Below, in pieces: positions 36,856 through 46,346 of a stretch of DNA of 64,000 nt; within the stretch, counting starts at the first letter, position 1, and each line of letters begins with the position of its first letter. The notes below the pieces were generated by a model that saw only the letters and a program-made list of their open reading frames with translations, made no database searches and was not told where the DNA came from. A program made the translations under genes and the position numbers. The DNA comes from Nocardia arthritidis (GTDB lineage: Bacteria; Actinomycetota; Actinomycetes; Mycobacteriales; Mycobacteriaceae). Location: NCBI RefSeq assembly GCF_011801145.1, contig NZ_CP046172.1, positions 7,874,001-7,938,000 on the forward strand. Direction: 5' to 3'.

Positions 36856-37857
36856 TCAGCACCCCTTCCCCGGCAGCGGCACACAGATCGTGGACAGCGT
36901 TGTCGCCGACTGATCGATGGTGACCCCCTGCTGTGCGGCCACCTGCCGCAGATGCGTGGTGAGACCGTCGACGGTCGTGATCATCTCGTCCAGTCGCTGT
37001 CCGAGCCGCTGCAATTCCGGTAGTGCCCTGGCGAATTCGTCCACCAGCGGTTGCAGGGTGGTGCGGTAGCCCGGTTCCAGCGCCGCGATGCGGGAAACGA
37101 ATCGAATCGTCAGCGGGACAGCGGCATTGATCTCGTCGCGCTTGTCGATCAAGATTGTTTCCACCGAGCCGATGTGCCGAATCAGTTCGCCGATGGCGGA
37201 TTTGCCCGCGTCGATGGTCGACAGATATTCGTCGGCGGCCGAGAGGGCGGCGGCGATATCGGTGCGCTGCTTGTCGAAAATTCCGACAACGGTGTCCATG
37301 GCATCGCTCAGGCGGCGAATCGAATCCGGATTGTCGGCCAGCGACCGCCGGACAGCCGCCAGATTGCGGCGCAGCGCATCGCCGTCCACCCGCTCGACCG
37401 GTGCGGCCGCGTCTTGGAAGGTCCGCATCAGACTGTACGGCAGCCGCACCCGATCGGCCGGGATAGGCTGCGCGCCAAGTGGTTTCGATCCGGCTGGTGT
37501 CATCGCGAGGTAATGTCCGCCGACGGCGGTGAGCATACGAATGTCGAGTGTGCTGGCGTCACCGACGAAGACCTGGTGATCCACGGTGAAGCGCATGCGT
37601 ACCTGATCGGGCAGTAACTCCAGGCCGGTGACCGACCCTACCGTTATCCCGGCCACCCGCACCTCGTCGCCGACCTGTACCGAACCTGCCTCGGACAACA
37701 ATGCGGTGTAGCTCGACTTACCCAGCGGCAGAACATATAACACCGCGCACACCACCAGCAGCGCCACGACGGCCAGCACACCGAGCACACCCCAGCGCAG
37801 CTCCCGGCCCGAGTCGTCGCGCAGGTGACGGGTGAAACCGCTTGTCAGCGTTGGCAT
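36856..37857 (-). CDS. mceC: Mce-family protein, MceC position
   Basis: 333 aa. Helix (VLAVVALLVVCAVLYVL), MlaD domain (VQVGDEVRVAGITVGSVTGL), then coiled-coil-like Mce_C (DKRDEINAAVPLTIRFVSRI). It ends in CVPLPGKGC, two cysteines typical of MceC-like tails. It overlaps mceB by 13 bp. Confidence 0.93.
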   Translation of the reverse strand: MPTLTSGFTRHLRDDSGRELRWGVLGVLAVVALLVVCAVLYVLPLGKSSYTALLSEAGSVQVGDEVRVAGITVGSVTGLELLPDQVRMRFTVDHQVFVGDASTLDIRMLTAVGGHYLAMTPAGSKPLGAQPIPADRVRLPYSLMRTFQDAAAPVERVDGDALRRNLAAVRRSLADNPDSIRRLSDAMDTVVGIFDKQRTDIAAALSAADEYLSTIDAGKSAIGELIRHIGSVETILIDKRDEINAAVPLTIRFVSRIAALEPGYRTTLQPLVDEFARALPELQRLGQRLDEMITTVDGLTTHLRQVAAQQGVTIDQSATTLSTICVPLPGKGC

Positions 37858-38837
37858 ATCGTGATCCTCCGCCCATCGATCAGCAGGGCCAGCGGCGCGG
37901 GCAGCGATGCCGGGCCGTGGCTACAGATCGACGCCGCGCCCGCGCTCAGCCCATCGAGCGTCTGGAGCAATCCGGGTAGCCGGGCGAGCACATCGCGGGC
38001 GGCCGCCGGGTCCGGCAGGGCGGCACGCAGGATCCGGTCCACATCGGTGTCGGCGCCCGGGCTCAGGCCGAGGCGGGCGGCGAGGTCGTCCAAGGGTTGC
38101 AGCACCGGCGGAATGGTTTCCGCATAGTCGACCACCCCCTGCAATTTCTGCTCCAATGAGGCGAAGACATCGGCCAATCCGCTGATGATCGTGACCATAT
38201 GCGGGGATCGCCCGGTCAGCGCATCCGACATCTCGCGCAGGTTGCGGATCAAGGTGGAGATCACCGTCTGCCGGTCGCTGACGTAGGCCGACAGCTGCTC
38301 GATGGCGTTCAGCGCCTGCCCGAGACCGGAACCGTCACCCTCCAGCACGGCCAGCATGCTCTCGGCGAACCGGTTGATCGCATCCGGTGACACCCCGGCC
38401 AGAATCGGCTGCAGGCCGTCGAACAGGGCGGTGATATCGAAGGACGGGACGGTGTGGTCCGCGCCGATCGTCGCGCCGGATGCGAGCCGCGCGCCCGCCC
38501 GCGCGGGCGGGCGCACCTCGAGATAGCGCTGCCCGGCCAGGGTTTGGTAGCGGATGGCCAGCGTGCTGCCCTCGAACATCGCGTGCGCCCGCTGAATGCT
38601 GAACCGCACCTTCGCGTTCGCGCCGTCCAGGGCGAGCGACTCGACCTTGCCGACCGGCAGCCCGTACATGCGCACGTCGTCGCCGGCGTGTAATCCGTTG
38701 GCATCGGTGAAGATCGCGGTATACCCATCGACCGCACCGACGACCGGACGGCGGATGACCTGCACGATCAGCATCAGCAGCACGATCATGACCGCCGCGA
38801 AAACGCCTATCCGCCAGGCGAATCGGAACGAGCTCAT
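37845..38837 (-). CDS. mceB: Mce-family protein, MceB position
   Basis: 330 aa. N-terminal helix, MlaD domain (GLHAGDDVRMYGLPVGKVES; GQRYLEVRPP) and Mce_C region. The C-terminus has ASICSHGPAS and a final ICQR. ATGA overlap with mceA at 38834-38837. Confidence 0.93.
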   Translation of the reverse strand: MSSFRFAWRIGVFAAVMIVLLMLIVQVIRRPVVGAVDGYTAIFTDANGLHAGDDVRMYGLPVGKVESLALDGANAKVRFSIQRAHAMFEGSTLAIRYQTLAGQRYLEVRPPARAGARLASGATIGADHTVPSFDITALFDGLQPILAGVSPDAINRFAESMLAVLEGDGSGLGQALNAIEQLSAYVSDRQTVISTLIRNLREMSDALTGRSPHMVTIISGLADVFASLEQKLQGVVDYAETIPPVLQPLDDLAARLGLSPGADTDVDRILRAALPDPAAARDVLARLPGLLQTLDGLSAGAASICSHGPASLPAPLALLIDGRRITICQR

Positions 38838-39862
38838 CGGCCGCCTCCCGCGCCGAGCAGCGGCACGGCGACGGCGGGAACACCGCGCAGCGCCACCTCG
38901 ACATTCAGCACCGGCCCGCCGGGACCGTCGGTGAAAGCGCTGTCGAGCCGGTCGAGGAGCTGTCGAATCTCGGTGGCGGACCGCCCGGGTGCGGGCACGG
39001 TGGCGGCCAGCGCCCGCAGCAGCGGAGCCACCAGTTCCGAATAGGGCCCGAACGCGCGTTGCGCGGCCGATCCGGCGCGACCGACCGACGGCACGATCTG
39101 CTCGGTGATGATGTCGACCGACCGGTCGAACAGCGCGCGATCCTCGCGCAGCACCGGAATGTTCGAAAAGCTTTCCAGCAGTGTGACACTGCCGCCCAGC
39201 AACGAGGCCATCCCCTGGAGGGCGGAAGCGTACTGCGCGATCAGGTAGGACGGCGCGTATCGCTGACCGTCGACGACCGTGCGGGTCGTGGCAACGATCA
39301 CCTGCAAAAGCGGTGCGACCGAGTCCAATTCGGTGCTCATCCGATTCAGCGACGAAGTGAGCTCGGGAGTCGCCAACTGTCCGGCGGTGGCGGCCAACTG
39401 CTCGAGCAGCCGACCCATGGTCGCATCGACGACCCGGCCGGTCGCGGACAGATCGATGACCTCGCCGTCGCGCAGCGGGTGGCCGCCGGACCCGGGCCGC
39501 AGCGCGATTCGGCTGATGCCGAACAGATTTCCCGGCGAGAACCGCAGGGCGAAGGTATCCGTCAGTTCGGCCGCCGCCGAGGGTGTGAGTGCCAGCGTCA
39601 GCCGTTGCCGCCCCGGCGCGACGACCTCGATACCGTCGATTCGCCCCGCGGGCACCCCGTCGAGTTCGACCGCCGAGCCGGCGCCGATTCCGCCCCCGAT
39701 CCGCGTGGTCAACACCTGCACCCGCACCCGTCCGTCGGAACGAGTGTGCGCGTAATGCACCGCACCCGTGCCGATTACGGCCCCGACCAAGAGGGCCGCG
39801 AATCCACGCCGGAGCGCACCACCGCGGGTGATGGCGGATCCCGGCATTCCGTATCTGGGCAT
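38834..39862 (-). CDS. mceA: Mce-family protein, MceA position
   Basis: 342 aa from ATG 39862; the frame reaches 39997 but that would overlap yrbEB. Helix (FAALLVGAVIGTGAVHY), MlaD domain (GAGSAVELDGVPAGRIDGIE) and helical C-terminus. Shorter than most MceA proteins (about 400 aa), mainly in the tail, so the tunnel may be shorter here. It starts 4 bp after the yrbEB stop. Confidence 0.91.
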   Translation of the reverse strand: MPRYGMPGSAITRGGALRRGFAALLVGAVIGTGAVHYAHTRSDGRVRVQVLTTRIGGGIGAGSAVELDGVPAGRIDGIEVVAPGRQRLTLALTPSAAAELTDTFALRFSPGNLFGISRIALRPGSGGHPLRDGEVIDLSATGRVVDATMGRLLEQLAATAGQLATPELTSSLNRMSTELDSVAPLLQVIVATTRTVVDGQRYAPSYLIAQYASALQGMASLLGGSVTLLESFSNIPVLREDRALFDRSVDIITEQIVPSVGRAGSAAQRAFGPYSELVAPLLRALAATVPAPGRSATEIRQLLDRLDSAFTDGPGGPVLNVEVALRGVPAVAVPLLGAGGGR

Positions 39863-39866
39863 CGCG

Positions 39867-40733
39867 TCACCCCGTGAACTGAATCGAGGAACCGACGCCC
39901 CACAGCGCGACAGTGAGCACCATGTCCAAGGCGATGATGGTGACAAAGCTGGCCCGCACCGCCCGCCCGGCGGCGATACCGACGCCCTCGGGGCCACCCG
40001 CGGCGAAAAAGCCTTGGTAGCAATGGATCAGGATGATCGCGGTGACGAACACCAGCACCTTGATCACCGCGGCGATCATGTCCCAGCCGGATACGAACTG
40101 AAAGAAGTAGTGGTAGTAGACGCCGCTGGACTGCCCGTGCACGGTGACGACCACGACGGCGCAGCTCAGATAGGCCAGGATCAGCGCGACCAGGAAGGTG
40201 GGCACGATCGCGACGGCCCCGGCGATCACCCGGGTGCTGACCACGAACGGAATCGACCGTAGGCCAAGGGATTCCAATGCATCGATCTCCTCGGAGATGC
40301 GCATCGCGCCGATCTCGGCGGTCATCCGGCAGCCCGCCTGCGCGGCGAAACCCACCCCGGCCGCGATCGGCGCCAGCTCGCGAGTGTTGGCGAAGGAGGA
40401 GATGATCCCGGTCAACGGGCCCATGCCGAGCAGATCCAGCAGCGCGAACGCCTCGATACCCGTTCCCGCCCCCATCACGACGCCCAGCACCATCAGCGTC
40501 GGCACGGTGCCGCCGCCGACGATGATCGAACCCTTCCCCCATGTCATATCCGTGATCAACCGGACCGTCTCGCCGCGATAGTGCCGCAGCGTCAACGGAA
40601 TCGAGCGCAGCACCTGCCACCCGAAATCGAGTGCGAAGCCGATGCTCTCCACCGCGCGGGGAACCGCCGCACCGACCCGCGCCGCCCGATACAGCGGCCG
40701 CACCGCCCTGGGGACGTAACCGGCGGCGCTCAT
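39867..40733 (-). CDS. yrbEB: MlaE/YrbE-family permease, YrbEB
   Basis: 288 aa with five to six helices and the MlaE signature QAGCRMTAEIGAMRISEEID plus ESLGLRSIPFVVSTRV. It pairs with YrbEA as the permease of the Mce lipid importer, energised by an MceG ATPase encoded elsewhere. ATG 40733 overlaps the yrbEA stop as ATGA. Confidence 0.95.
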   Translation of the reverse strand: MSAAGYVPRAVRPLYRAARVGAAVPRAVESIGFALDFGWQVLRSIPLTLRHYRGETVRLITDMTWGKGSIIVGGGTVPTLMVLGVVMGAGTGIEAFALLDLLGMGPLTGIISSFANTRELAPIAAGVGFAAQAGCRMTAEIGAMRISEEIDALESLGLRSIPFVVSTRVIAGAVAIVPTFLVALILAYLSCAVVVVTVHGQSSGVYYHYFFQFVSGWDMIAAVIKVLVFVTAIILIHCYQGFFAAGGPEGVGIAAGRAVRASFVTIIALDMVLTVALWGVGSSIQFTG

Positions 40734-41578
40734 GCGAACCGCACCGGCAGAAACATCGTGACCAGCTGCGTCAGCGCCAGATCGACCACCGCGATCGACA
40801 CCACCGACAGCACCACCGCGGCATTGACGCCGTCGGCGACGCCGCGCGGGCCGCCCTTGGCCTCGAGCCCCCGCTGGCACGCGACGATCACCACCAGGAA
40901 GCCGAACAGCACCGACTTCGCCAGCGACACCCAGACATCGGCGACCACGGCGAACGATCCGAAGGTCAACCAGTAGCTGCCGGATGTGACTCCCTGCGCC
41001 GTCACGGCGATGGCGTAGCCGGAGGCGATGCCGACGAAGATGATCAGGATATTCAGCAGCGGGGCCACGATCACCATGGCGACCATGCGCGGAATCACCA
41101 GCCGGTGAACGGGATTCAGCCCCATCACCCGCAGCGCGTCGATCTCCTCACGAATGGTGCGCGCCCCGAGGTCCGCCGCGATCGCCGACGCCCCCGCCCC
41201 GCCGAGCAGCAGACCGGTCGCCATCGGCGCGCCCTGCTTGATCACGCCCAGCCCACCCGCCGCGCCGATCAGCGAATCCGCGCCGAGCTGATGGATCAGA
41301 TTGCCGACCTGAACCGACACGATCACGCCGAACGGAATCGCCATCAGCACCGCGGGAACGGCGGTGACGGTGATCAGATACCAGCACTGCCGCAGCATCT
41401 CCCGCCATTGGAAGCGGCGGCGGACCAGATCCGCGACCGCGCCGCGGACCGATTCCACGGCCAGCAGCACAGCGCGCCCGTAGGTCCGCAGGCTCGCGAT
41501 GCCGGTGTCGGAGAGGTTCTTCCGGAAGACGCCCGCGGCGGAGGGACGCGGTGGTGATGTCGCCGTGGGTGTTGCCAT
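40730..41578 (-). CDS. yrbEA: MlaE/YrbE-family permease, YrbEA
   Basis: 282 aa. MlaE signature AIAADLGARTIREEIDALRV and GLNPVHRLVIPRMVAM. First gene of the nine-gene mce operon. AGGAGCGG lies just before ATG 41578. Mce systems import lipids such as cholesterol, fatty acids or phospholipids; this cluster's lipid is unknown. Confidence 0.95.
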   Translation of the reverse strand: MATPTATSPPRPSAAGVFRKNLSDTGIASLRTYGRAVLLAVESVRGAVADLVRRRFQWREMLRQCWYLITVTAVPAVLMAIPFGVIVSVQVGNLIHQLGADSLIGAAGGLGVIKQGAPMATGLLLGGAGASAIAADLGARTIREEIDALRVMGLNPVHRLVIPRMVAMVIVAPLLNILIIFVGIASGYAIAVTAQGVTSGSYWLTFGSFAVVADVWVSLAKSVLFGFLVVIVACQRGLEAKGGPRGVADGVNAAVVLSVVSIAVVDLALTQLVTMFLPVRFA

Positions 41579-41865
41579 ACGCCGCTCCTTCGATCAATCA
41601 CTGAGACTGTAATGGCAAAGTGTCCGGCTGTTCGTGAAATCGCAGAACCCAACCGGTCAGGCTCGGAACATGAAGTTTGACCAGCTCCAAGCGTTTCAGA
41701 TCGAGCGAGCCCGCGACGCAGTGAGTGAGCGGACGGCCGGTTCTCGCAAACCTACTCAGACGCTATTGACCGGTGTTGTTACACAGATCTAAATTTGATT
41801 CACCATTACACCCGTCGGTGTCGGTCCCGGTGACCGAGCCGCCGGGGCTCGACGAAAGGCGACCG
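41579..41865. promoter_or_regulatory. 287-bp divergent region between mce operon and P450 operon
   Basis: It contains both 5' regions. On the plus strand TTGACC (41766-41771), an 18-bp spacer and TAAATT (41790-41795) make a good sigma-70-type promoter for the NTF2/P450 operon, with a leader of about 65 nt. I found no KstR-type (AACnnGTT core) or KstR2-type site here, and no clear mce promoter. Confidence 0.6.
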
Positions 41866-42624
41866 ATGCGGACGCTCCATCATCTGGGCCCATCTCCCGA
41901 ACACCCCCGCTACCAGGCACTATTGCCGGAATTCTGGGACAAGGTCGGACAGCAGCAGAAGGAAGCCGTCGATCACGGCTACCCGCTCGCGGGCCTGCTG
42001 GAGTTCGGGCAGGCGTGGTTCGGCGCCTGGGCCGCCCAGAGCCTGGACCGGCTCCGCGACTGTATGGCGCCGGACTGCGATTTCATCGACAGCTCCACCT
42101 TCCAGAACATCCGCATCGGCCGCGAGGAAACCCTCGCCAACTGCGCGGCCTGCTTCGGGGCCTTCCCGGACATGGCGTTCTATCCGCAGGACGACAGCCT
42201 GCGCTCGCTGCCCTACGGCGACTACTCGCACGGGCAGTTGCGGGTCGCGATCCCCTGGCGCGGCATCGCGCGCTGGACCGGGCCGCTGCGGCTGCCCGGC
42301 ACCGACATCGTGTTCCCGCCGACCGGTCGCTGCCTCAACTTCATCGGCGTCGACCGATACCTGCTGACCGACGACTTCCGGATCACCCATATCGATACCG
42401 ACTGGGACCTGCTGTTCATGGGATTACAACTGTCCCCCTTGGGAATTCGCACACCGCGCCTCGGGTATCTGAAGGCCGCCTCGCTGGCGGCGCGGGCGGT
42501 GGTGCCCCTGGCGCGCGGCGCGGGTCGCGGCGGGACGGACGGCCATCGCCGGTTCGACCTCCCGCTGCCGAGCATCACTCGACTCGAGCAATGGCAGGGC
42601 GCCGATGCGGAGGCGACGGCATGA
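41866..42624 (+). CDS. NTF2/SnoaL-like protein
   Basis: 252 aa. The central part (about 40-190) looks like an NTF2-like alpha+beta barrel of the SnoaL/ester-cyclase group: FGAWAAQSLDRLRDCMAPDC, NCAACFGAFPDMAFYP and GRCLNFIGVDRYLL. The last 60 residues are a Gly/Arg-rich tail. Such proteins act as small-molecule isomerases, cyclases or accessory factors. AAAGG lies 6 bp before ATG 41866. The stop overlaps the P450 start (ATGA, 42621-42624). Confidence 0.78.
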   Translation: MRTLHHLGPSPEHPRYQALLPEFWDKVGQQQKEAVDHGYPLAGLLEFGQAWFGAWAAQSLDRLRDCMAPDCDFIDSSTFQNIRIGREETLANCAACFGAFPDMAFYPQDDSLRSLPYGDYSHGQLRVAIPWRGIARWTGPLRLPGTDIVFPPTGRCLNFIGVDRYLLTDDFRITHIDTDWDLLFMGLQLSPLGIRTPRLGYLKAASLAARAVVPLARGAGRGGTDGHRRFDLPLPSITRLEQWQGADAEATA

Positions 42625-44099
42625 ACCCGCACGCTCGTCCCGAAAGCACCGCCGATCCCGAGAAATCAACTCGCCGAGTCGATGCGTTTCCCGGCATTTC
42701 GGCCCAACCGGCTACCGTGCCGCGTCGCCGCCGTCGGCTGAGCACGTTCGGCCGGACCATCGACCCGGCGATACCGGGACCGAAGGGGCGGCCCGTCATC
42801 GGTCTGTTACCCGAATTCCGCAGGGACCCTTTCGAATCCGTGCGCGGATGGGCCCGCGAATACGGTGACGTGTTCCACGTGCCGCTTCCGGTGTGGAACC
42901 TGGTCATGGTCAATCACCCGGATCTGGTCACCGAGGTGATGAACAATCGGGAGGGTCGCTACAGCATGATCGGCCCCGGCGAAAAGCCGATCGCCATGAC
43001 CGTCGGATCCGCCCTGCCGATGATGGAGGGCGAGCGGTTCCGCAAACGCCGCCGCATGCTCACCCCGATGTTCGGCCGAAAACACTTGGCGCGCATCGCC
43101 GATACCATCGTCGACGAGTTCACCCGCCGCATCGAACGCTGGGATCGATATGCCGATACCGGTGAGATCGTGGATCTACAGCACGAGATCGCGCAGGTGA
43201 CGCTGCCCGCGTTCCTGCGAGCCATGTACAGCACCCGACCCGACGATAAGCGGATCGACCAGGCGGATCACGACATCCGGTTGCTCATGCGGACGGTGGC
43301 CTTCGCGGTATTCCTCTCCGGGCCGCCCAATCCGCTGCCGATCGGCGCAAACAGCCTGCCGCTCACCCTGTTTCGGTTGACGAGGCTCGTCGATGGGCTC
43401 GTCGCGGAGCGCGTGCTCCATCCGAGCGATGACACCGACCTGCTGGGGCTGCTGCTGGACATCCGCTACGACGACGGCACCGGGCTCAGCCGCCGTGACC
43501 TGCGGGTCGAACTGATCGCGCTGATGGGCGGCGGGTACGAGACCGTCGTCTCCTCCCTGTCGCACACGCTGGCCCAGCTGTGCATCAATCCCGAACCGGC
43601 GCAGCGACTTTACGATGAGATCGACGGATTAGGCGGGGCCGCACCGACTCTCGACGATCTTTCGCGGTTGACCTGGGCCAAGGCGTGTTTCGACGAGGGC
43701 CAACGCCTACAGGGCCACCCGATGAACCCACGACTGGCCATGCGCGACAGCGAACTCGGCGGATTCCAGATCCCGGCAGGCACTTTGGTCGGCACACCGG
43801 TCTATACCCTGCACCGCGACGAACGGTGGTGGAAGGACCCGGACGTCTACGATCCCACCCGCTTCACCGACCCGTCGCATCCGGCGCGACCGAACAACGC
43901 GTTCATACCCTTCGGCGCGGGTCCGCACCACTGCATCGGTTCGGGCATGGCCTATATGAACGCGCAGTTCCTGCTCGCGCTGATCTTCCAGCGGTACCGG
44001 CTCGAGACCCCGGCGGGCTGGAAACCCAAGCACGCCTCCACCTTCTCCATCACCCTCGACGGCGGCCTGCCCGTCCGGATCTCCCGGAGAACGGCATGA
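42621..44099 (+). CDS. Cytochrome P450
   Basis: 492 aa. Heme-binding loop FIPFGAGPHHCIGSG (axial cysteine), K-helix ExxR as FDEGQR and I-helix LIALMGGGYETVVSSL, with the acid-Thr pair present. An N-terminal Arg-rich, proline-containing segment (DPAIPGPKGRPVIG) resembles class II-like or eukaryote-like P450s rather than the short CYP107/105 types. The ferredoxin gene that follows, coupled by ATGA, is the probable electron donor. Substrate is likely hydrophobic, given the context. Confidence 0.95.
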   Translation: MNPHARPESTADPEKSTRRVDAFPGISAQPATVPRRRRRLSTFGRTIDPAIPGPKGRPVIGLLPEFRRDPFESVRGWAREYGDVFHVPLPVWNLVMVNHPDLVTEVMNNREGRYSMIGPGEKPIAMTVGSALPMMEGERFRKRRRMLTPMFGRKHLARIADTIVDEFTRRIERWDRYADTGEIVDLQHEIAQVTLPAFLRAMYSTRPDDKRIDQADHDIRLLMRTVAFAVFLSGPPNPLPIGANSLPLTLFRLTRLVDGLVAERVLHPSDDTDLLGLLLDIRYDDGTGLSRRDLRVELIALMGGGYETVVSSLSHTLAQLCINPEPAQRLYDEIDGLGGAAPTLDDLSRLTWAKACFDEGQRLQGHPMNPRLAMRDSELGGFQIPAGTLVGTPVYTLHRDERWWKDPDVYDPTRFTDPSHPARPNNAFIPFGAGPHHCIGSGMAYMNAQFLLALIFQRYRLETPAGWKPKHASTFSITLDGGLPVRISRRTA

Positions 44100-44317
44100 G
44101 CCCGGCCCACGTCGAGGTCGATCAGAACGTCTGCCAGTCGGCCGGGTACTGCATACGCACGGCGCCGACGGTCTTCGCCGCCGATGCCGACGGCATCGTC
44201 GCGCTCCGCGACGGAGACCACCTGACCGCCGGACCGATCGAAATACCCGAGGACCGAACCGAATTGGTCGATCGGGCGGCCTGGGACTGCCCGGCCGCCG
44301 CCATCACGATCAGCTGA
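44096..44317 (+). CDS. 3Fe-4S type ferredoxin
   Basis: 73 aa. Cysteine pattern CQSAGYC ... CP, the three-cysteine set of the single-cluster ferredoxins that reduce actinobacterial P450s. The start overlaps the P450 stop (44096-44099), so the two are made together. Confidence 0.93.
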   Translation: MSPAHVEVDQNVCQSAGYCIRTAPTVFAADADGIVALRDGDHLTAGPIEIPEDRTELVDRAAWDCPAAAITIS

Positions 44318-44354
44318 TTCCACCGCTTGCCTTGCGGCACAAGGAGATACAACG

Positions 44355-45218
44355 ATGTTCGGTCCCGGATCGCTATTCTACGAAAGTTACGGCGATCGCC
44401 GCGGCTACCTGGTCGCGCCGGTCGAAGGGCTGCTGCAATTGATGTACCCGGCCCTCGGTCGCGGCGTGGAACAACATTCGGCGTTCTACGGCGAACCACT
44501 GCAACGGCTGTTCCGCTCGGTGCCACAGATACAGGGCACCATCTTCGACGGTCGCGCCGCCACCGAAACCGCCCATCGGATAAGGGAATTCCATCGCGAC
44601 ATCAAAGGCGCCATGCCCGACGGCAGCCGCTATCACGCCCTGGATCCGGAAACCTACTTCTGGGCGCACGCCACCTTCATCGACGCGGCCTTCCGCGCCA
44701 CTGACCTGTACTTCGCCCGGCCGTACAACGCCGAGGAAAAGGCCGCGGTCTATCGCGAGGGCGTGCGGTGGTGGCGCATGTACGGTCTGAGCGAGCGGGT
44801 GGTGCCGCCGACCTACGGCGACTTCCGCGACTACTGGGATCACATGCTGCACAACGTGATCCAACCAACCCCCGCGGCCACCGAGCTGGTGCGCTTCTTC
44901 CGCGAACCCGGATCGATGCCCCAACCCTGGGTGCCGCGATGGCTGTGGCGTTCGACCGGGCCGCTGACCGGCCTGGCCTGGTTACAGGTCGGCGCGGGCG
45001 CCCTGCCGCCGGTGGTGCGCGAAATGTTCGACATCCCGTGGACGAAAGCCAATCAGCTCGCCTTCGATACCTTCCGCAAGACCGTCGCCTACACCTGGCC
45101 GGTGCTGCCTTACCGGCTGCGGATTACACCCCGGGCCCGCGCCGCCTACCGGCGCGACGGTCGGCTGGGGATCGACGCGGCCCGTCGACGCGTACACGCC
45201 CACACCTCCGCCGCCTGA
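44355..45218 (+). CDS. MpaB-family (DUF2236) oxygenase, copy 1
   Basis: 287 aa. Family features: MFGPGSLFYESYGD start, TIFDGRAA, FHRDIKG, HALDPETYFWAHATF and YGDFRDYWDHML. Members related to MpaB and latex-clearing protein are heme enzymes that cleave isoprenoid chains or act as oxygenases. It belongs to the P450 operon. The closest match in the window is the copy at 47692, with the same motif order. Confidence 0.9.
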   Translation: MFGPGSLFYESYGDRRGYLVAPVEGLLQLMYPALGRGVEQHSAFYGEPLQRLFRSVPQIQGTIFDGRAATETAHRIREFHRDIKGAMPDGSRYHALDPETYFWAHATFIDAAFRATDLYFARPYNAEEKAAVYREGVRWWRMYGLSERVVPPTYGDFRDYWDHMLHNVIQPTPAATELVRFFREPGSMPQPWVPRWLWRSTGPLTGLAWLQVGAGALPPVVREMFDIPWTKANQLAFDTFRKTVAYTWPVLPYRLRITPRARAAYRRDGRLGIDAARRRVHAHTSAA

Positions 45219-45250
45219 CCCGCCCCTGCGCGGTCGAGAAACGAGAAATC

Positions 45251-46072
45251 ATGATCCACGAGCTTCTGGACAAATACTTCCTCGCGCCACCGGTCGATAC
45301 GGTCACCCAATATCCGCTGTTCACGGTGCTGGCCTCGGCGCTGCTGGTGGTGATATCGCTGCTGTTCGGCATCGGCCACACCCTGGTGACCAAGAGCCCG
45401 CTGTATTTCTGTTCCGCGGTGGCCGGGTGGACGCTGTACCCGTTCTTCGTCGAACCCATCGCCGACCACTTCCTCGCCGTCTGGTATCCGAGCAATCACT
45501 ACGTCGCTGCCACCATGTTCGACCGGCCGATCCCCTGGTTCGTCGTGCTCTTCTACGCCGGTGGCATACCGCTGGTCTCCGTGCTCGCCTACGAGATCGT
45601 CCGGCACGGCCTGCCCGCCCGCTATCTGCTGGGCCTGGTCGCATTCGTCACCGTCATCGAGATTCCGATCGAAGTGGTTGCCGGGCAATTCAATTGGATG
45701 GTCTACTACGGCAATCACGCGGTGATCCTGCGGGAGCCGATCTACTGCGTGCCGCAGAACGGCGGCATGTTCGCCGTCGTCGCCTGGGTGCTGGCCTGGT
45801 TGATTCCGCGAACCCGCGGCTGGCGTTGGGTTTTCGTGCCCTTCGCGGTCGCCGCCGTCCTGCCGGTCTTCGCGCTGGTCGCGACCTTCCCGGCCTATAT
45901 CGCCATCGCCGACCACGCGGGCCCCACCGTCGGCTGGGCCGCCGGAATTCTGTCCACCGTGCTGAATGCCGCGGTCGTCGTCGCCTGCGTCTACTCGCCC
46001 ACCCTGCAACGCCTGCGGCGCAACACTTCCCAGAGCCGGGTGATCGAACCAACCACTGCGACGGTTCGATAG
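45251..46072 (+). CDS. Polytopic membrane protein, possibly AveC-like
   Basis: 273 aa with about seven helices. Aromatic and proline-rich loops such as FVEPIADHFLAVWYPSNH and EIPIEVVAGQFNWMVYYGNH recall the AveC-type spirocyclase-like membrane proteins of actinobacteria, but I cannot confirm that family. It is the last gene of the P450 operon, 32 bp after the MpaB gene, and converges on the 2Fe-2S ferredoxin gene. Confidence 0.7.
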   Translation: MIHELLDKYFLAPPVDTVTQYPLFTVLASALLVVISLLFGIGHTLVTKSPLYFCSAVAGWTLYPFFVEPIADHFLAVWYPSNHYVAATMFDRPIPWFVVLFYAGGIPLVSVLAYEIVRHGLPARYLLGLVAFVTVIEIPIEVVAGQFNWMVYYGNHAVILREPIYCVPQNGGMFAVVAWVLAWLIPRTRGWRWVFVPFAVAAVLPVFALVATFPAYIAIADHAGPTVGWAAGILSTVLNAAVVVACVYSPTLQRLRRNTSQSRVIEPTTATVR

Positions 46073-46082
46073 ACGCTGACCG

Positions 46083-46346
46083 CTACAGATCGATGATCAG
46101 CCGGGTGAGCGGCCCGGGTTCGGCGATGCACAGCCGCACCGTGCATCGCCCCGGGCCGGACAGGATCGATGCGGGGATCGCGGCCGAGGCGAATTCCGCT
46201 CCGAGCACGGTGGTTTCGCAGGTTCCGCAGATTCCGGTCCGGCACATCGAGTCCACCGCGATACCATGGTCCTCCAACGCTTCCAAGGCGGTCGATTCCG
46301 GTGGCACCCGCACCGTGACACCTGTTCGGCGCAGTTCCAGGTTCAT
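46083..46346 (-). CDS. 2Fe-2S (plant-type) ferredoxin
   Basis: 87 aa. Cluster motif CRTGICGTC with a fourth cysteine in VRLCIAEP; the ending GPLTRLIIDL matches the C-terminal ferredoxin domain of phthalate-dioxygenase-type reductases. ATG 46346 overlaps the preceding MpaB gene stop (ATGA 46343-46346); GTG 46358 is an alternative. It probably supplies electrons to the MpaB-family enzymes or another oxygenase. Confidence 0.92.
   Translation of the reverse strand: MNLELRRTGVTVRVPPESTALEALEDHGIAVDSMCRTGICGTCETTVLGAEFASAAIPASILSGPGRCTVRLCIAEPGPLTRLIIDL

Noticed and set aside
41579..41865. KstR/KstR2-type cholesterol operator before the mce operon
   Set aside because: No AACnnGTT core or AnCAAGnnCTTGnT-like site found by eye in the gap.
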